From: Candidatus Gastranaerophilales bacterium
GTDB lineage: Bacteria; Cyanobacteriota; Vampirovibrionia; Gastranaerophilales; Gastranaerophilaceae
Reading direction: 5' to 3'
NCBI GenBank assembly: GCA_944326685.1
Contig: CALVEV010000036.1
Location: 1 to 64,000 of the forward strand
Length of the DNA: 64,000 nt
Shown here: in pieces, positions 56,827-64,000 of the stretch
Numbering within the stretch: the first letter of the stretch is position 1
Layout of the letters: every line of letters begins with the position of its first letter
Position numbers and translations under genes: made by a program
The notes under the pieces: model-generated
Database searches by the model: none
What the model saw: only the letters and a program-made list of their open reading frames with translations
What the model was told of the DNA's origin: nothing

Positions 56827-57576
56827 ATGGATAGAATTGAGTTTTCTGAAAAATATTTTAAAGAATTATTTGGTAATGACTTTGATTTAAGTGATACAGA
56901 TCCTGAATTTAATGATATTGTTAAACGATTTGTATTTGGGGATGTTCCATTGACTTGGGATTTATCAAAAGAGATAAGAGAATTAATAACTATTGCATTG
57001 TTAACAAAAAATCAGCAATTAACACTTTTAGAAACACACATAAAAGCTGCTTTAAATATAGGTGTTGCACCAGTAAAAATAAAAGAAACAATTTATCAAA
57101 CAACTCCATATATTGGGATTCCACCTGTTGTTATGGCAATAAGGATTTGCAATGAAGTATTTAAACAAAAAGGTATAAATTTACCAATAAGCTCTCAAAA
57201 TACAGTAACAGAAGACTCAAGATATGATAGAGGTTTGAATCTTCAAGTTGAATTATTTGGTGATGGGATGAAATCCTATAAAGATAATACTCCTGAAGGG
57301 CAAAAACATATTCCTCAGTTCTTATCAGAATATTGCTTTGGAGATTTTTATACTCGTGATGGCTTAGATATAAATATAAGAGAACTTTTAACTATGTGTG
57401 TACTAGCTTCTCTTGGTGATACTGAACCTCAAATCAAAGCTCATATTAATGCAAATTTAAATATAGGTAATGATAAATCTTTATTGATTTCTGCTCTTGC
57501 GCAATGTTTGCCTTATATTGGTTTTCCTCGTACACTTAATGCTATGAGGTATTTAAATGAGGTTACAAGTAAATAA
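56827..57576 (+). CDS. Carboxymuconolactone decarboxylase-family protein (two CMD domains)
   Basis: A 249-residue protein with two CMD repeats, about 25-115 (SKEIRELITIALLTKN, LLETHIKAALNIGV) and 150-245 (NIRELLTMCVLASLG, QIKAHINANLNIGN). The AhpD-type CxxC is absent, so it is not a disulfide reductase; the family includes gamma-carboxymuconolactone decarboxylases and many detoxification proteins. AGAGG precedes the ATG. It is the first gene of a MerR-controlled operon, followed with a 1-bp overlap by the DMT transporter. A role in metabolising reactive compounds is plausible. Confidence 0.9.
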   Translation: MDRIEFSEKYFKELFGNDFDLSDTDPEFNDIVKRFVFGDVPLTWDLSKEIRELITIALLTKNQQLTLLETHIKAALNIGVAPVKIKETIYQTTPYIGIPPVVMAIRICNEVFKQKGINLPISSQNTVTEDSRYDRGLNLQVELFGDGMKSYKDNTPEGQKHIPQFLSEYCFGDFYTRDGLDINIRELLTMCVLASLGDTEPQIKAHINANLNIGNDKSLLISALAQCLPYIGFPRTLNAMRYLNEVTSK

Positions 57577-58487
57577 TGGCAAATAAAAAAATATATATTT
57601 TATGTAATATATCGCTTTTAATGGCTGCATTCATTTCAGGTTTATCTTTTGTCGCACAGAAGACTGGCATGGAATATGTTGGACCTTTTACTTTTAATGC
57701 GGTAAGAAGTATTATTGGAAGCTTAAGTTTGCTACCTGTTATATTGATTTCAAACATCTTTGGTAGTTCTAAAATGGATAAACAACAAATAAAATCTCTT
57801 ATAAAAGGAAGTTTATTAGCAGGTGTAATTTTGTTTATAGCTTTTTCAATAAATCAATATTGTATGATATTCGCAGATGCAGGAAAAGCAGGATTTATTA
57901 CTTCTTTGTATGTTGTCTTTGTTCCAGTAATTGCGGTATTTATGAAGCATAAATTGTTGCCGAATGTTCAATTAAGTATTGTATTAGCATTTATTGGCTT
58001 ATATTTGCTATGTGCAAAAGGTGTAATGAATTTTGAAATATATGATATTTTATTGTTATTAAGTTCTTTTTTCTTTGCTCTACATATTATTATTGTTAGC
58101 TACTATTCCAAAAGGACCAGTGCATTATGGTTATCTTCATTACAATTTTTGATAGCAGGAATATTAGCTTTGCCTTTTATGTTTTTATTGGAAAATCCAT
58201 CATTAAGTTCAATAATTGCAGGATATCAACCAATATTGTTTACAGGTATTGTTGTAACAGCTGGAGCATATACCTTGCAAATCTTGGGACATAAAGCAAC
58301 CCATCCTGTTCTTGCAACATTGATACTAAGTACTGAAGCGATTTTTGCTGTTTTAGGTGGAGTATTAATATTAGGAGAAGTTTTAAGTGTAAAAGAAATA
58401 ATTGGATGTGTATTTATGATTTATGCGATTATACTTTCTCAAATACCATTCAATTCTAAAAAACAATCAGATGATTTAAGTATATAG
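57576..58487 (+). CDS. EamA/DMT family transporter (MerR operon)
   Basis: A 303-residue ten-helix transporter. Residues 10-50 (MAAFISGLSFVAQKTGMEYVGPFTFNAVRSIIGSLSLLP) are closely related to the gene at 21,490, but the usual W of ALIWGxSF is replaced by S. The second half holds LILSTEAIFAVLGGVLILGE. It overlaps the CMD gene by 1 bp. In the MerR operon it probably exports a toxic or signalling metabolite handled by its neighbours; the substrate is unknown. Confidence 0.9.
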   Translation: MANKKIYILCNISLLMAAFISGLSFVAQKTGMEYVGPFTFNAVRSIIGSLSLLPVILISNIFGSSKMDKQQIKSLIKGSLLAGVILFIAFSINQYCMIFADAGKAGFITSLYVVFVPVIAVFMKHKLLPNVQLSIVLAFIGLYLLCAKGVMNFEIYDILLLLSSFFFALHIIIVSYYSKRTSALWLSSLQFLIAGILALPFMFLLENPSLSSIIAGYQPILFTGIVVTAGAYTLQILGHKATHPVLATLILSTEAIFAVLGGVLILGEVLSVKEIIGCVFMIYAIILSQIPFNSKKQSDDLSI

Positions 58488-58496
58488 GAGATTATT

Positions 58497-59360
58497 ATGA
58501 CGAAATATATTAGCGATAAAACGTATGATGAAGAACGAGCTCTTTATAATCTTATTGATGCAGAAGTTAATAATTGTACATTTGCAGGTCCTAAAGATGG
58601 AGAATCTGTTTTAAAAGAATCAAGGCATATTAAAGTAATTAATTCAAAGTTCTCATTAAGATATCCATTATGGCATGTAAAAGAATTTTCTCTTATGAAT
58701 TCTTCAATGGATGAGTTAACAAGAGCTCCTATTTGGTATTCAGAAAATGGAGTAATAGATAATTGTAATATTACAGGTATTAAATGTGTAAGAGAGTGTG
58801 AAAACATTACAGTTACTAATTGTGATATTAAATCACCAGAATTTGGTTGGAAATGCGATGGATTACATATAAATAATTCAAGTATTGAATCTGAGTATTT
58901 TTTATTTGACACAAAAAATGTAGAAATATCTAATTTGAATATGAAAGGAAAATATTCTTTTCAGTATATGAAAAACCTTCATATAAAAGATTCTAATTTA
59001 GATACCAAAGATGCTTTTTGGCATAGTAAAAATGTAGTTGTAGAAAATTCCATTGTTAAAGGTGAGTATTTAGGCTGGTTTTCAAATGGTCTTACATTAA
59101 TAAACTGTAAAATCATAGGAACCCAACCTTTATGTTATTGTAAGGATTTAAAATTAATAAACTGTACAATGGAAGATACTGATTTGTCTTTTGAATACTC
59201 AAATGTAGAAGCAGATATAAAAGGACATATAATATCAATAAAAAATCCAAAATCAGGTACTATAAAAGTTGATAGTGTTGATGATATTATATTTGAAGAT
59301 GCTGTTATGGAATGTAATGGAAAAGTAATTGTAAATAAAGAAAGGGAATGCAATGTCTAA
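58497..59360 (+). CDS. DUF3737 family protein (right-handed beta-helix)
   Basis: A 287-residue protein matching DUF3737. It consists of about 20-residue repeats rich in Asn, Ile and Asp (for example NITVTNCDIKSPEFGWKCDG and LHIKDSNLDTKDAFWHSKNV), consistent with a right-handed beta-helix. No signal peptide, so it is cytoplasmic. Reaction unknown. The family is often found beside DXS-like or reductase genes in gut bacteria; here it lies between the transporter and the DXS-like gene. It overlaps the latter by 8 bp and is preceded by AGGAG. Confidence 0.9.
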   Translation: MTKYISDKTYDEERALYNLIDAEVNNCTFAGPKDGESVLKESRHIKVINSKFSLRYPLWHVKEFSLMNSSMDELTRAPIWYSENGVIDNCNITGIKCVRECENITVTNCDIKSPEFGWKCDGLHINNSSIESEYFLFDTKNVEISNLNMKGKYSFQYMKNLHIKDSNLDTKDAFWHSKNVVVENSIVKGEYLGWFSNGLTLINCKIIGTQPLCYCKDLKLINCTMEDTDLSFEYSNVEADIKGHIISIKNPKSGTIKVDSVDDIIFEDAVMECNGKVIVNKERECNV

Positions 59361-61137
59361 TATTTTAAATAAAATAAATTCACCTGCCGATGTAAAAAAA
59401 TTATCAGTAGATGAAATGAAAGAATTAGCATCAGAAATAAGAGAAGTTATAATCAAGAAGGTAAACACAACTGGCGGTCATATGGCTCCAAACTTAGGAA
59501 TTGTTGAAGCTACAATGGCATTACATTATGTCTTTAATTCTCCAGTTGATAAATTTATATTTGATGTATCTCATCAATGCTATACACATAAAATTTTGAC
59601 AGGCAGAAAAGAAGGTTTTACTGATGAAAGTAAATATTATAATTACTCAGGATATACAAATCCAAAAGAAAGTGAACATGATATTTTCAAAGTAGGACAT
59701 ACATCAACATCAGTTAGTTTAGCAACAGGCGTTGCTAAAGCAAGAGATTTAAAAGGTGAAACTGGTAATGTAATTGCTTTAATAGGCGACGGTTCTCTAA
59801 GTGGTGGAGAAGCTTTTGAAGGTTTAAATAATGCCGCAGTTTTAAATAGTAATATTATAATCCTTGTAAATGATAATGATATGTCTATTGCTGAAAACCA
59901 AGGCGGACTATACAAAAATTTAAAAGAACTAAGAGATTCAAAAGGTAAAGCCGAATGTAATTTCTTTAAATCAATGGGATTTGATTATTACTATATTGAA
60001 GACGGTAATAATATTGAAGACGGTAATAATATTGAAGAATTAATTGAAACATTTAATAAGGTTAAAGATATTAATCATCCAACTGTTGTTCATATGACAA
60101 CATTAAAAGGAAAAGGGTTACCTATTGCAGAACAAAATAAAGAAACATTCCATTGGATTTTACCAGGAACTTTAGATGCAAAACCTAGTACAGAAGTTGT
60201 TGAAAACTATAATACAATAACAGTTGATTACGTTTCTAAAAAGGCTAAAGAAGATAAAACATTAGTTTTAATAAATCCAGCAACCCCAGGAGCTTGCGGA
60301 TTTAGCCCTGAATTTAGAAAAGAATTAGGTAAACAATATGTAGATGTTGCAATTTCAGAAGAACACGCAATTGCTTATGCTTCAGCTCTTGCAAAATGTG
60401 GAGCAAAACCAATTCTTGCAGTTTTGAGTTCATTTATACAAAGAACATATGACCAATTCTCACAAGATTTATGTTTGAATAATAATCCTGCAACAGTTCT
60501 TGTTTATTGGGGAGGAATTTCAAACGGTGATGCAACTCACTTAGGATGTTTTGATATTCCAATGCTTAGCAACATTCCTAATTTAGTTTATTTAGCTCCT
60601 GTTAATAAAGAAGAATATCTAGCAATGTTAGATTGGTCTGTTGAACAAAAAGATTATTCAGTTGCTATAAGAGTTCCTTTTGGAAACTTTATCTCAACAG
60701 GTATTGAAGATAAAACTGATTATTCTCAAATTAATAAATTTAAAATGGAAGAAGAAGGTAAAGATGTTGCAATTGTTGCTTTAGGAAGTTTCTTTGAGCT
60801 AGGTAAAAAAGTTAAATCAATGTTAAAAGATAAACTAAATATCAATGCAACATTAATCAATCCTCATTTCATAACAGGCATCGATAAAGAAATGCTTGAA
60901 GAATTAAAATCTAACCATAGATTGGTTATTACATTAGAAGATGGTATATTAGAAGGTGGCTTTGGAGAAAAAATTACAAGATTCTATTCTACATCTGATA
61001 TGAAAGTAATTAATTATGGGGCAAATAAAGAATTTACTGATTGTGTTCCTTTAGGTGAACTTTATGAAAGATATCATTTAAAAGACTATTTAATAGTAAA
61101 TGACATAAAAAATTGTTTAAATTTAGTTCAGATATAA
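59353..61137 (+). CDS. 1-deoxy-D-xylulose-5-phosphate synthase-like enzyme
   Basis: A 594-residue thiamine-diphosphate enzyme. The ThDP site is IGDGSLSGGEAFEGLNNA (D146), the catalytic Glu region is SEEHAIAYASALAKCG, and PAVLVYW-type DXS motif reads VYWGGISNGDATHLGCFD, where typical DXS has RAG-(x)-GADGPTHQG. The Arg and Gly-Pro are changed, so this is a paralogue of DXS and may use another substrate pair rather than pyruvate plus glyceraldehyde phosphate. Residues 215-226 contain a tandem 6-residue duplication (IEDGNN twice), encoded by an exact 18-bp repeat. It is the last gene of the MerR-linked operon. Confidence 0.85.
   Translation: MSNILNKINSPADVKKLSVDEMKELASEIREVIIKKVNTTGGHMAPNLGIVEATMALHYVFNSPVDKFIFDVSHQCYTHKILTGRKEGFTDESKYYNYSGYTNPKESEHDIFKVGHTSTSVSLATGVAKARDLKGETGNVIALIGDGSLSGGEAFEGLNNAAVLNSNIIILVNDNDMSIAENQGGLYKNLKELRDSKGKAECNFFKSMGFDYYYIEDGNNIEDGNNIEELIETFNKVKDINHPTVVHMTTLKGKGLPIAEQNKETFHWILPGTLDAKPSTEVVENYNTITVDYVSKKAKEDKTLVLINPATPGACGFSPEFRKELGKQYVDVAISEEHAIAYASALAKCGAKPILAVLSSFIQRTYDQFSQDLCLNNNPATVLVYWGGISNGDATHLGCFDIPMLSNIPNLVYLAPVNKEEYLAMLDWSVEQKDYSVAIRVPFGNFISTGIEDKTDYSQINKFKMEEEGKDVAIVALGSFFELGKKVKSMLKDKLNINATLINPHFITGIDKEMLEELKSNHRLVITLEDGILEGGFGEKITRFYSTSDMKVINYGANKEFTDCVPLGELYERYHLKDYLIVNDIKNCLNLVQI
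59995..60030 (+). repeat. 18-bp tandem repeat inside the DXS-like gene
   Basis: ATTGAAGACGGTAATAAT is repeated exactly (59995-60012, 60013-60030) and is followed by ATTGAAGA. It adds one IEDGNN unit to the YxxIEDGNNIEELI segment, a sign of a recent slip duplication that keeps the frame. Confidence 0.95.
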
Positions 61138-61163
61138 ATTAAATAAACATAATAAAAATAAAA

Positions 61164-61204
61164 AAATAATGGTTATTATCAAATTGAATAGCCATTATTT
61201 TTTT
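61164..61204 (+). terminator. Terminator of the CMD-DXS operon
   Basis: AAATAATGGTTATT (61164-61177) pairs with AATAGCCATTATTT (61187-61200, one G-U) and is followed by TTTT. It lies 26 bp after the DXS-like stop. Confidence 0.85.
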
Positions 61205-61213
61205 ATTAAAAAA

Positions 61214-61269
61214 TGTAACAAAATATCAAAAATATGCAATTTATATATACTCAAATACTTTATATATAT
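61214..61269 (+). promoter_or_regulatory. Promoter of the candidate small RNA
   Basis: TGTAACA (61214-61220) starts 44 nt before CTTTATATATAT (61258-61269), the same offset as upstream of 557 and 42,950. Predicted start near 61,271-61,275. No -35. Confidence 0.55.
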
Positions 61270-61270
61270 G

Positions 61271-61384
61271 TAAGCAATCAATGCTTAGAAAAAAGATTTC
61301 ATACATAACCTACACACACTAACCTTCTACACACGAGGAATTACACAAAAAATTCCAACCTTCCATTTTCGGAAGGTTTTTTTT
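61271..61384 (+). ncRNA. Candidate small RNA between the DXS-like and aminotransferase genes
   Basis: About 110 nt with its own promoter and terminator. A 5' stem TAAGCA-ATCAA-TGCTTA (61271-61287), a single-stranded A/C-rich stretch (about 61303-61336) containing ACACACTAACCTTCTAC, then GGAATT-ACACAAAA-AATTCC (61337-61356), then the terminator AACCTTCC-ATTTTC-GGAAGGTT plus T8 (61357-61384). CCTTC in the open region is complementary to Shine-Dalgarno sequences, so base pairing with mRNA leaders is plausible. A 13-codon ORF (ATG 61281-61322) lies inside but has no ribosome-binding site. Confidence 0.55.
61357..61384 (+). terminator. Strong intrinsic terminator of the small RNA
   Basis: AACCTTCC (61357-61364), loop ATTTTC, GGAAGGTT (61371-61378) and a T-run to 61384. 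It does not belong to the DXS-like operon, whose own terminator lies 150 bp upstream, and no annotated gene lies between the two. The rest of the gap (61385-61535) holds the promoter of the aminotransferase. Confidence 0.9.
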
Positions 61385-61498
61385 ATGAGAAATTTTATAT
61401 TTTCATGCCTTAAAATATTATATATGACTCAAAGACTTATTTTATAAGTATTTGAGGATATTAAGGTTATATAAAGAGAGGTAAAAATTATGCTACAC

Positions 61499-61504
61499 TA
61501 TAAT
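61499..61504 (+). promoter_or_regulatory. -10 element of the aminotransferase gene
   Basis: TATAAT at 61499-61504, 31 nt upstream of ATG 61536, with AAAAGGGG as ribosome-binding site between. No clear -35 at 17 bp. It shows that the gene has its own promoter downstream of the small RNA terminator. Confidence 0.5.
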
Positions 61505-61535
61505 AGTAAGGTTACAAAAGAAAAGGGGAAATTAT

Positions 61536-62654
61536 ATGATACCTATTTTTGATTCAAAACGTCAATATCAAGAGATTGGTTCGGATATTGAAAAAGCAGT
61601 ATGTGAAGTTTTAAGATCAGGCGCATACATAATGGGGCCAAATACAAAAGCATTAGAACAAGAATTAGCAGAATATACAGGTGCTAAATATGCAGTAGCC
61701 TTGAATTCAGGAACAGATGCATTACACTTAGCATTAAGAGCTTTAGATATAGGTGCAGGTGATGAAGTTATCACAACAGCATTCACATTTGTTGCAACAA
61801 CAGAAGCAATAGGTATCGTTAATGCAAAACCAGTATTTGTTGATATTGATCCAGATACATTTAATATTGATCCTGCAAAAATTGAAGCAGCTATTACACC
61901 TAAAACAAAGGCAATTATTCCTGTTCACTTATATGGTCAACCTTGTGATATGGATGCAATTATGGATATTGCAAAACGTCACGACTTATATGTAATTGAA
62001 GATGCCTGCCAAGCAATGGGTGCAACTTATAAAGGACGAAAAGTTGGATCAATCGGAGATATTGGATGTTTCAGTTTCTATCCAACTAAAAACTTAGGTG
62101 GCATGGGTGATGGTGGCTTAATTACTACTAATGCAGAACACTTAAAAGATAGAATAATTGCATTAAGAAACCACGGTGGAGCTATTAGATACCACCACGA
62201 TGAAATAGGTGTTAATTCAAGACTTGATGAAATTCAATCAGCAATTTTAAGAGTTAAATTACCGCATCTTGATTCTTGGAATAAAAAACGTAGAGAAAGA
62301 GCTGCAATATACAATGAATTATTTGCAGGTTGTGAAGATATAATAACTCCAAAAGAACTTGATGATACTTATTGTATTTATCATCAATATACAGTAAAAA
62401 TTCCTAACAGAGATGAAATTTTTGACAAAATGCACGAAGCAGGTATTGGAACTATGTTATATTATCCAATCCCATTACACCTTCAAAAAGTTCATGAATA
62501 TTTAGGCGTTGGTAGAGGATCATTACCTCATACAGAAAAAAATACAGATATAGTAATGTCTTTACCAATGTTCCCTGAATTAACAAGAGAAGAACAAGAA
62601 TTTATTGCTAATACATTAATTAAATTAGTTGAAGAATCTAAAGCATTAGCATAA
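61536..62654 (+). CDS. DegT/DnrJ/EryC1/StrS-family aminotransferase
   Basis: A 372-residue PLP-dependent sugar aminotransferase. The PLP lysine is K185 in FYPTKNLGGMGDGG. The N-terminal LNSGTDALHLALRALDIGAGDEVI, EDACQAMGATYKG and the RNHGGAIRYHHDEIGVNSRLDEIQSAIL segment fit the family. It transfers an amino group from glutamate to a nucleotide keto-sugar (UDP- or dTDP-linked, as in WbpE/FdtB) for surface glycans. The donor sugar is unknown. It stands alone with its own promoter and a terminator. Confidence 0.93.
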   Translation: MIPIFDSKRQYQEIGSDIEKAVCEVLRSGAYIMGPNTKALEQELAEYTGAKYAVALNSGTDALHLALRALDIGAGDEVITTAFTFVATTEAIGIVNAKPVFVDIDPDTFNIDPAKIEAAITPKTKAIIPVHLYGQPCDMDAIMDIAKRHDLYVIEDACQAMGATYKGRKVGSIGDIGCFSFYPTKNLGGMGDGGLITTNAEHLKDRIIALRNHGGAIRYHHDEIGVNSRLDEIQSAILRVKLPHLDSWNKKRRERAAIYNELFAGCEDIITPKELDDTYCIYHQYTVKIPNRDEIFDKMHEAGIGTMLYYPIPLHLQKVHEYLGVGRGSLPHTEKNTDIVMSLPMFPELTREEQEFIANTLIKLVEESKALA

Positions 62655-62673
62655 GAAAATTAATAAAAAAATT

Positions 62674-62718
62674 AAGAAGTCATATTGTGTATTAAGTTCA
62701 CGATATGACTTCTTTTTT
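62674..62718 (+). terminator. Terminator after the aminotransferase gene
   Basis: AGAAGTCATATTGTG (62675-62689) pairs with CACGATATGACTTCT (62699-62713, one G-U), followed by TTTTT. Confidence 0.9.
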
Positions 62719-62750
62719 ATGCAATTATTCTTGATTAAAAGGTTAGTTTA

Positions 62751-63713
62751 TTGTATCTTAATGGTGTGAGTGAAAAAAGATTTATTGATGTGGATTTAGT
62801 TATATCAGAGTGCGGGATTAATTCTAATATCGACCAAGAAATTAAAGTGCAAAATATCATAAATCTAGAAAACAAATATGATGAATATGAATTAGTTCAA
62901 TTATATAATCATATATTAATTGTATCAAAAGAGCCTAAAGTATTAATGATTACAATAACTTATGCTGATAAATTAAGAGATGAATCAACCTTAGGTCCTT
63001 TAGTTGATTTATTATTAACAAAAAATGGAATTAATGAAGAAATTGAACAAGATGATTTAATTAATCTTAGAGTTTTATGTGCAAAAGCAATATCAAATTA
63101 CAAAGATACATCTGTAGTTGGAGCATTATTATATTGTTTAAACAATAAAAATGAACATTACAAAGTAAGATTAGCCTGCGCAGACGCACTAGGTAAGATT
63201 GGGGACAAATATGCCGTAGCACCATTAATAGACCTAGTACAAGATGAAGAAGAGAAATCTGTCTATTTAAAAGAATCAGCAGCTTCTGCATTAGGAAAAA
63301 TCGGAGATTTAAGAGCAATTGACCCTTTGGTTTCAATATTAGAAGCAAAGCAAGGATTTTTAGATAAATTTTCATTCTTAAAAGAAAGAGTGATTGAAGC
63401 ATTAGGAAAACTTAATGTTGATAATAAAAAAGTCATAAAAGCATTAAAAAAATCATTATTAGATTCGTCACCAATGGTGAGAATTAACGCTATTGAAGCA
63501 ATTATGAATTCAGGAGCTGATAACGCTTCAGAATTAATAAAGAATTGTTTATTTGATGATGATAAAGAAGTCCAAAAAAATGCCTTAATAGCGATGTACA
63601 ACTTAGAAGGGCGAGATATTTTAGAAGAAGTTTTATCTTTAGAAGAATATTCAGAATATTTAAAAGAAGAAGCCCAAAATTTAATCGATGAATATGAGGA
63701 TGATGATGAATAA
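62751..63713 (+). CDS. HEAT-repeat (PBS lyase-type) protein
   Basis: A 320-residue protein, with a short N-terminal domain followed by HEAT-like repeats from about residue 105: VRLACADALGKIGDKYAVAPLIDL, LKESAASALGKIGDLRAIDPLVSIL, and VRINAIEAIMNSG. Such repeats bind proteins, or in phycobilisome lyases bind chromophores; no lyase context exists here. The start is uncertain: TTG 62751 or GTG 62766; neither has a good ribosome-binding site, and a very short leader is possible. It overlaps queC by 8 bp. Function unknown. Confidence 0.82.
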   Translation: MYLNGVSEKRFIDVDLVISECGINSNIDQEIKVQNIINLENKYDEYELVQLYNHILIVSKEPKVLMITITYADKLRDESTLGPLVDLLLTKNGINEEIEQDDLINLRVLCAKAISNYKDTSVVGALLYCLNNKNEHYKVRLACADALGKIGDKYAVAPLIDLVQDEEEKSVYLKESAASALGKIGDLRAIDPLVSILEAKQGFLDKFSFLKERVIEALGKLNVDNKKVIKALKKSLLDSSPMVRINAIEAIMNSGADNASELIKNCLFDDDKEVQKNALIAMYNLEGRDILEEVLSLEEYSEYLKEEAQNLIDEYEDDDE

Positions 63714-64000
63714 TAAATCAATTATTTTATTATCAGGAGGTTTAGATTCTCTTGTTTGTTTAGGCGCTGTAAAGGATAAATATAACATTGAATTAGCTTT
63801 AACATTTGATTATGGGCAAAAATCAGCAAAACAAGAAATAGAAGCTTCAAAAAAATTAGCCTCGTATTATAAAATTGAACATCAAGTTATTGAACTCCCA
63901 TTTTTAAAAAAAATTACAAAAACAGCACTTGTAGACGATAAAGATATTCCTGAAAACGAATTATATACTGAATACAGTGCAAAAGCTGTTTGGGTACCAA
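63706..64000 (+). CDS. queC: 7-cyano-7-deazaguanine synthase QueC (truncated by window end)
   Basis: About 98 residues are visible. MNNKSIILLSGGLDSLVC carries the PP-loop SGGLDS that binds ATP, followed by LTFDYGQKSAKQEIEASKKLA, typical of QueC. It makes preQ0 from 7-carboxy-7-deazaguanine, ATP and ammonia in the queuosine pathway. ATG 63706 is chosen because GAGGA (63696-63700) lies a normal distance upstream; ATG 63703 is also possible. It overlaps the HEAT-repeat gene by 8 bp. The zinc-binding C-terminus lies beyond the window. Confidence 0.95.
   Translation, partial: MNNKSIILLSGGLDSLVCLGAVKDKYNIELALTFDYGQKSAKQEIEASKKLASYYKIEHQVIELPFLKKITKTALVDDKDIPENELYTEYSAKAVWVP

Noticed and set aside
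61281-61322. 13-codon leader peptide with an attenuator for the aminotransferase
   Set aside because: No ribosome-binding site, no residue bias tied to the downstream pathway, and the downstream gene has its own -10; a small RNA explains the region better.

Overview
The window is AT-rich DNA from a Gram-negative bacterium. Porin-like and autotransporter beta-barrels, a heptose-7-phosphate kinase and O-antigen-ligase-type genes point to an outer membrane. Several families (small proteins starting MGLSASQARLL, DUF4330, TPR/glycosyltransferase-9 fusions, an energy-converting-hydrogenase-like operon) suggest a gut lineage of non-photosynthetic Cyanobacteria (Vampirovibrionia/Melainabacteria, Gastranaerophilales). 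That assignment rests on family recognition, not on rRNA. I saw no rRNA, tRNA, CRISPR array or complete IS element.

Layout. 1-4.1 kb: a Cys-free EF-hand/HELGH metallopeptidase between two MGLSASQ-type genes. 4.3-6.7 kb: groES-groEL, split by a four-helix-bundle (23S intervening-sequence type) gene whose flanks can pair into a long stem. 6.8-9.3 kb: small genes, including a NifX-like protein, a YjbR protein and an M48-like protein without its HExxH. 9.3-16.6 kb: a six-gene group 4 hydrogenase-like membrane complex whose large subunit lacks three of the four Ni-Fe cysteines. 16.9-19.1 kb: a formate/nitrite-type channel behind a structured leader, then a porin-like protein. 19.1-21.5 kb: AmmeMemoRadiSam genes in divergent orientation. 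21.5-31.3 kb: DMT transporter, CoA-disulfide-reductase/rhodanese/TusA/DsrE fusion, DJ-1/PfpI protein, autotransporter, MATE exporter, PHP phosphoesterase, acetyltransferase. 31.3-39.7 kb: PRTase-like unknown, HD protein, U32 protein, YqeG phosphatase, histidine kinase/response regulator and a divergent PilB-like protein. 39.8-47.3 kb: class A PBP, a degenerate PurH-like protein, two unknowns, and heptose kinase-DUF4330-O-antigen ligase. 47.4-54.4 kb: GH13-like enzyme, XRE regulator, TPR-glycosyltransferase, and a second two-component pair. 54.5-61.1 kb: YkgJ-type proteins, a flavin reductase, and a MerR-controlled operon (CMD protein, DMT transporter, DUF3737, DXS-like). 61.2-64 kb: a candidate small RNA, an aminosugar aminotransferase, a HEAT-repeat protein and the start of queC.

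Regulation visible in the DNA. Two promoters have the MerR hallmark of a 19-bp spacer containing a dyad (in front of 56,827 and 31,234). Three promoters share TGTAACA exactly 44 nt upstream of a CTT(T)ATAT -10 region. At least nine genes start 6-7 nt after a -10 hexamer with no Shine-Dalgarno, as expected for leaderless mRNAs, while operon-internal genes carry normal GGAG-type sites.

Strongest candidates for something new: the IVS-like stem-and-ORF inside groESL, the small RNA at about 61.27-61.38 kb with its shared promoter architecture, and the group of degenerate enzyme relatives (PurH-like, M48-like, PilB-like, Ni-Fe-less hydrogenase).
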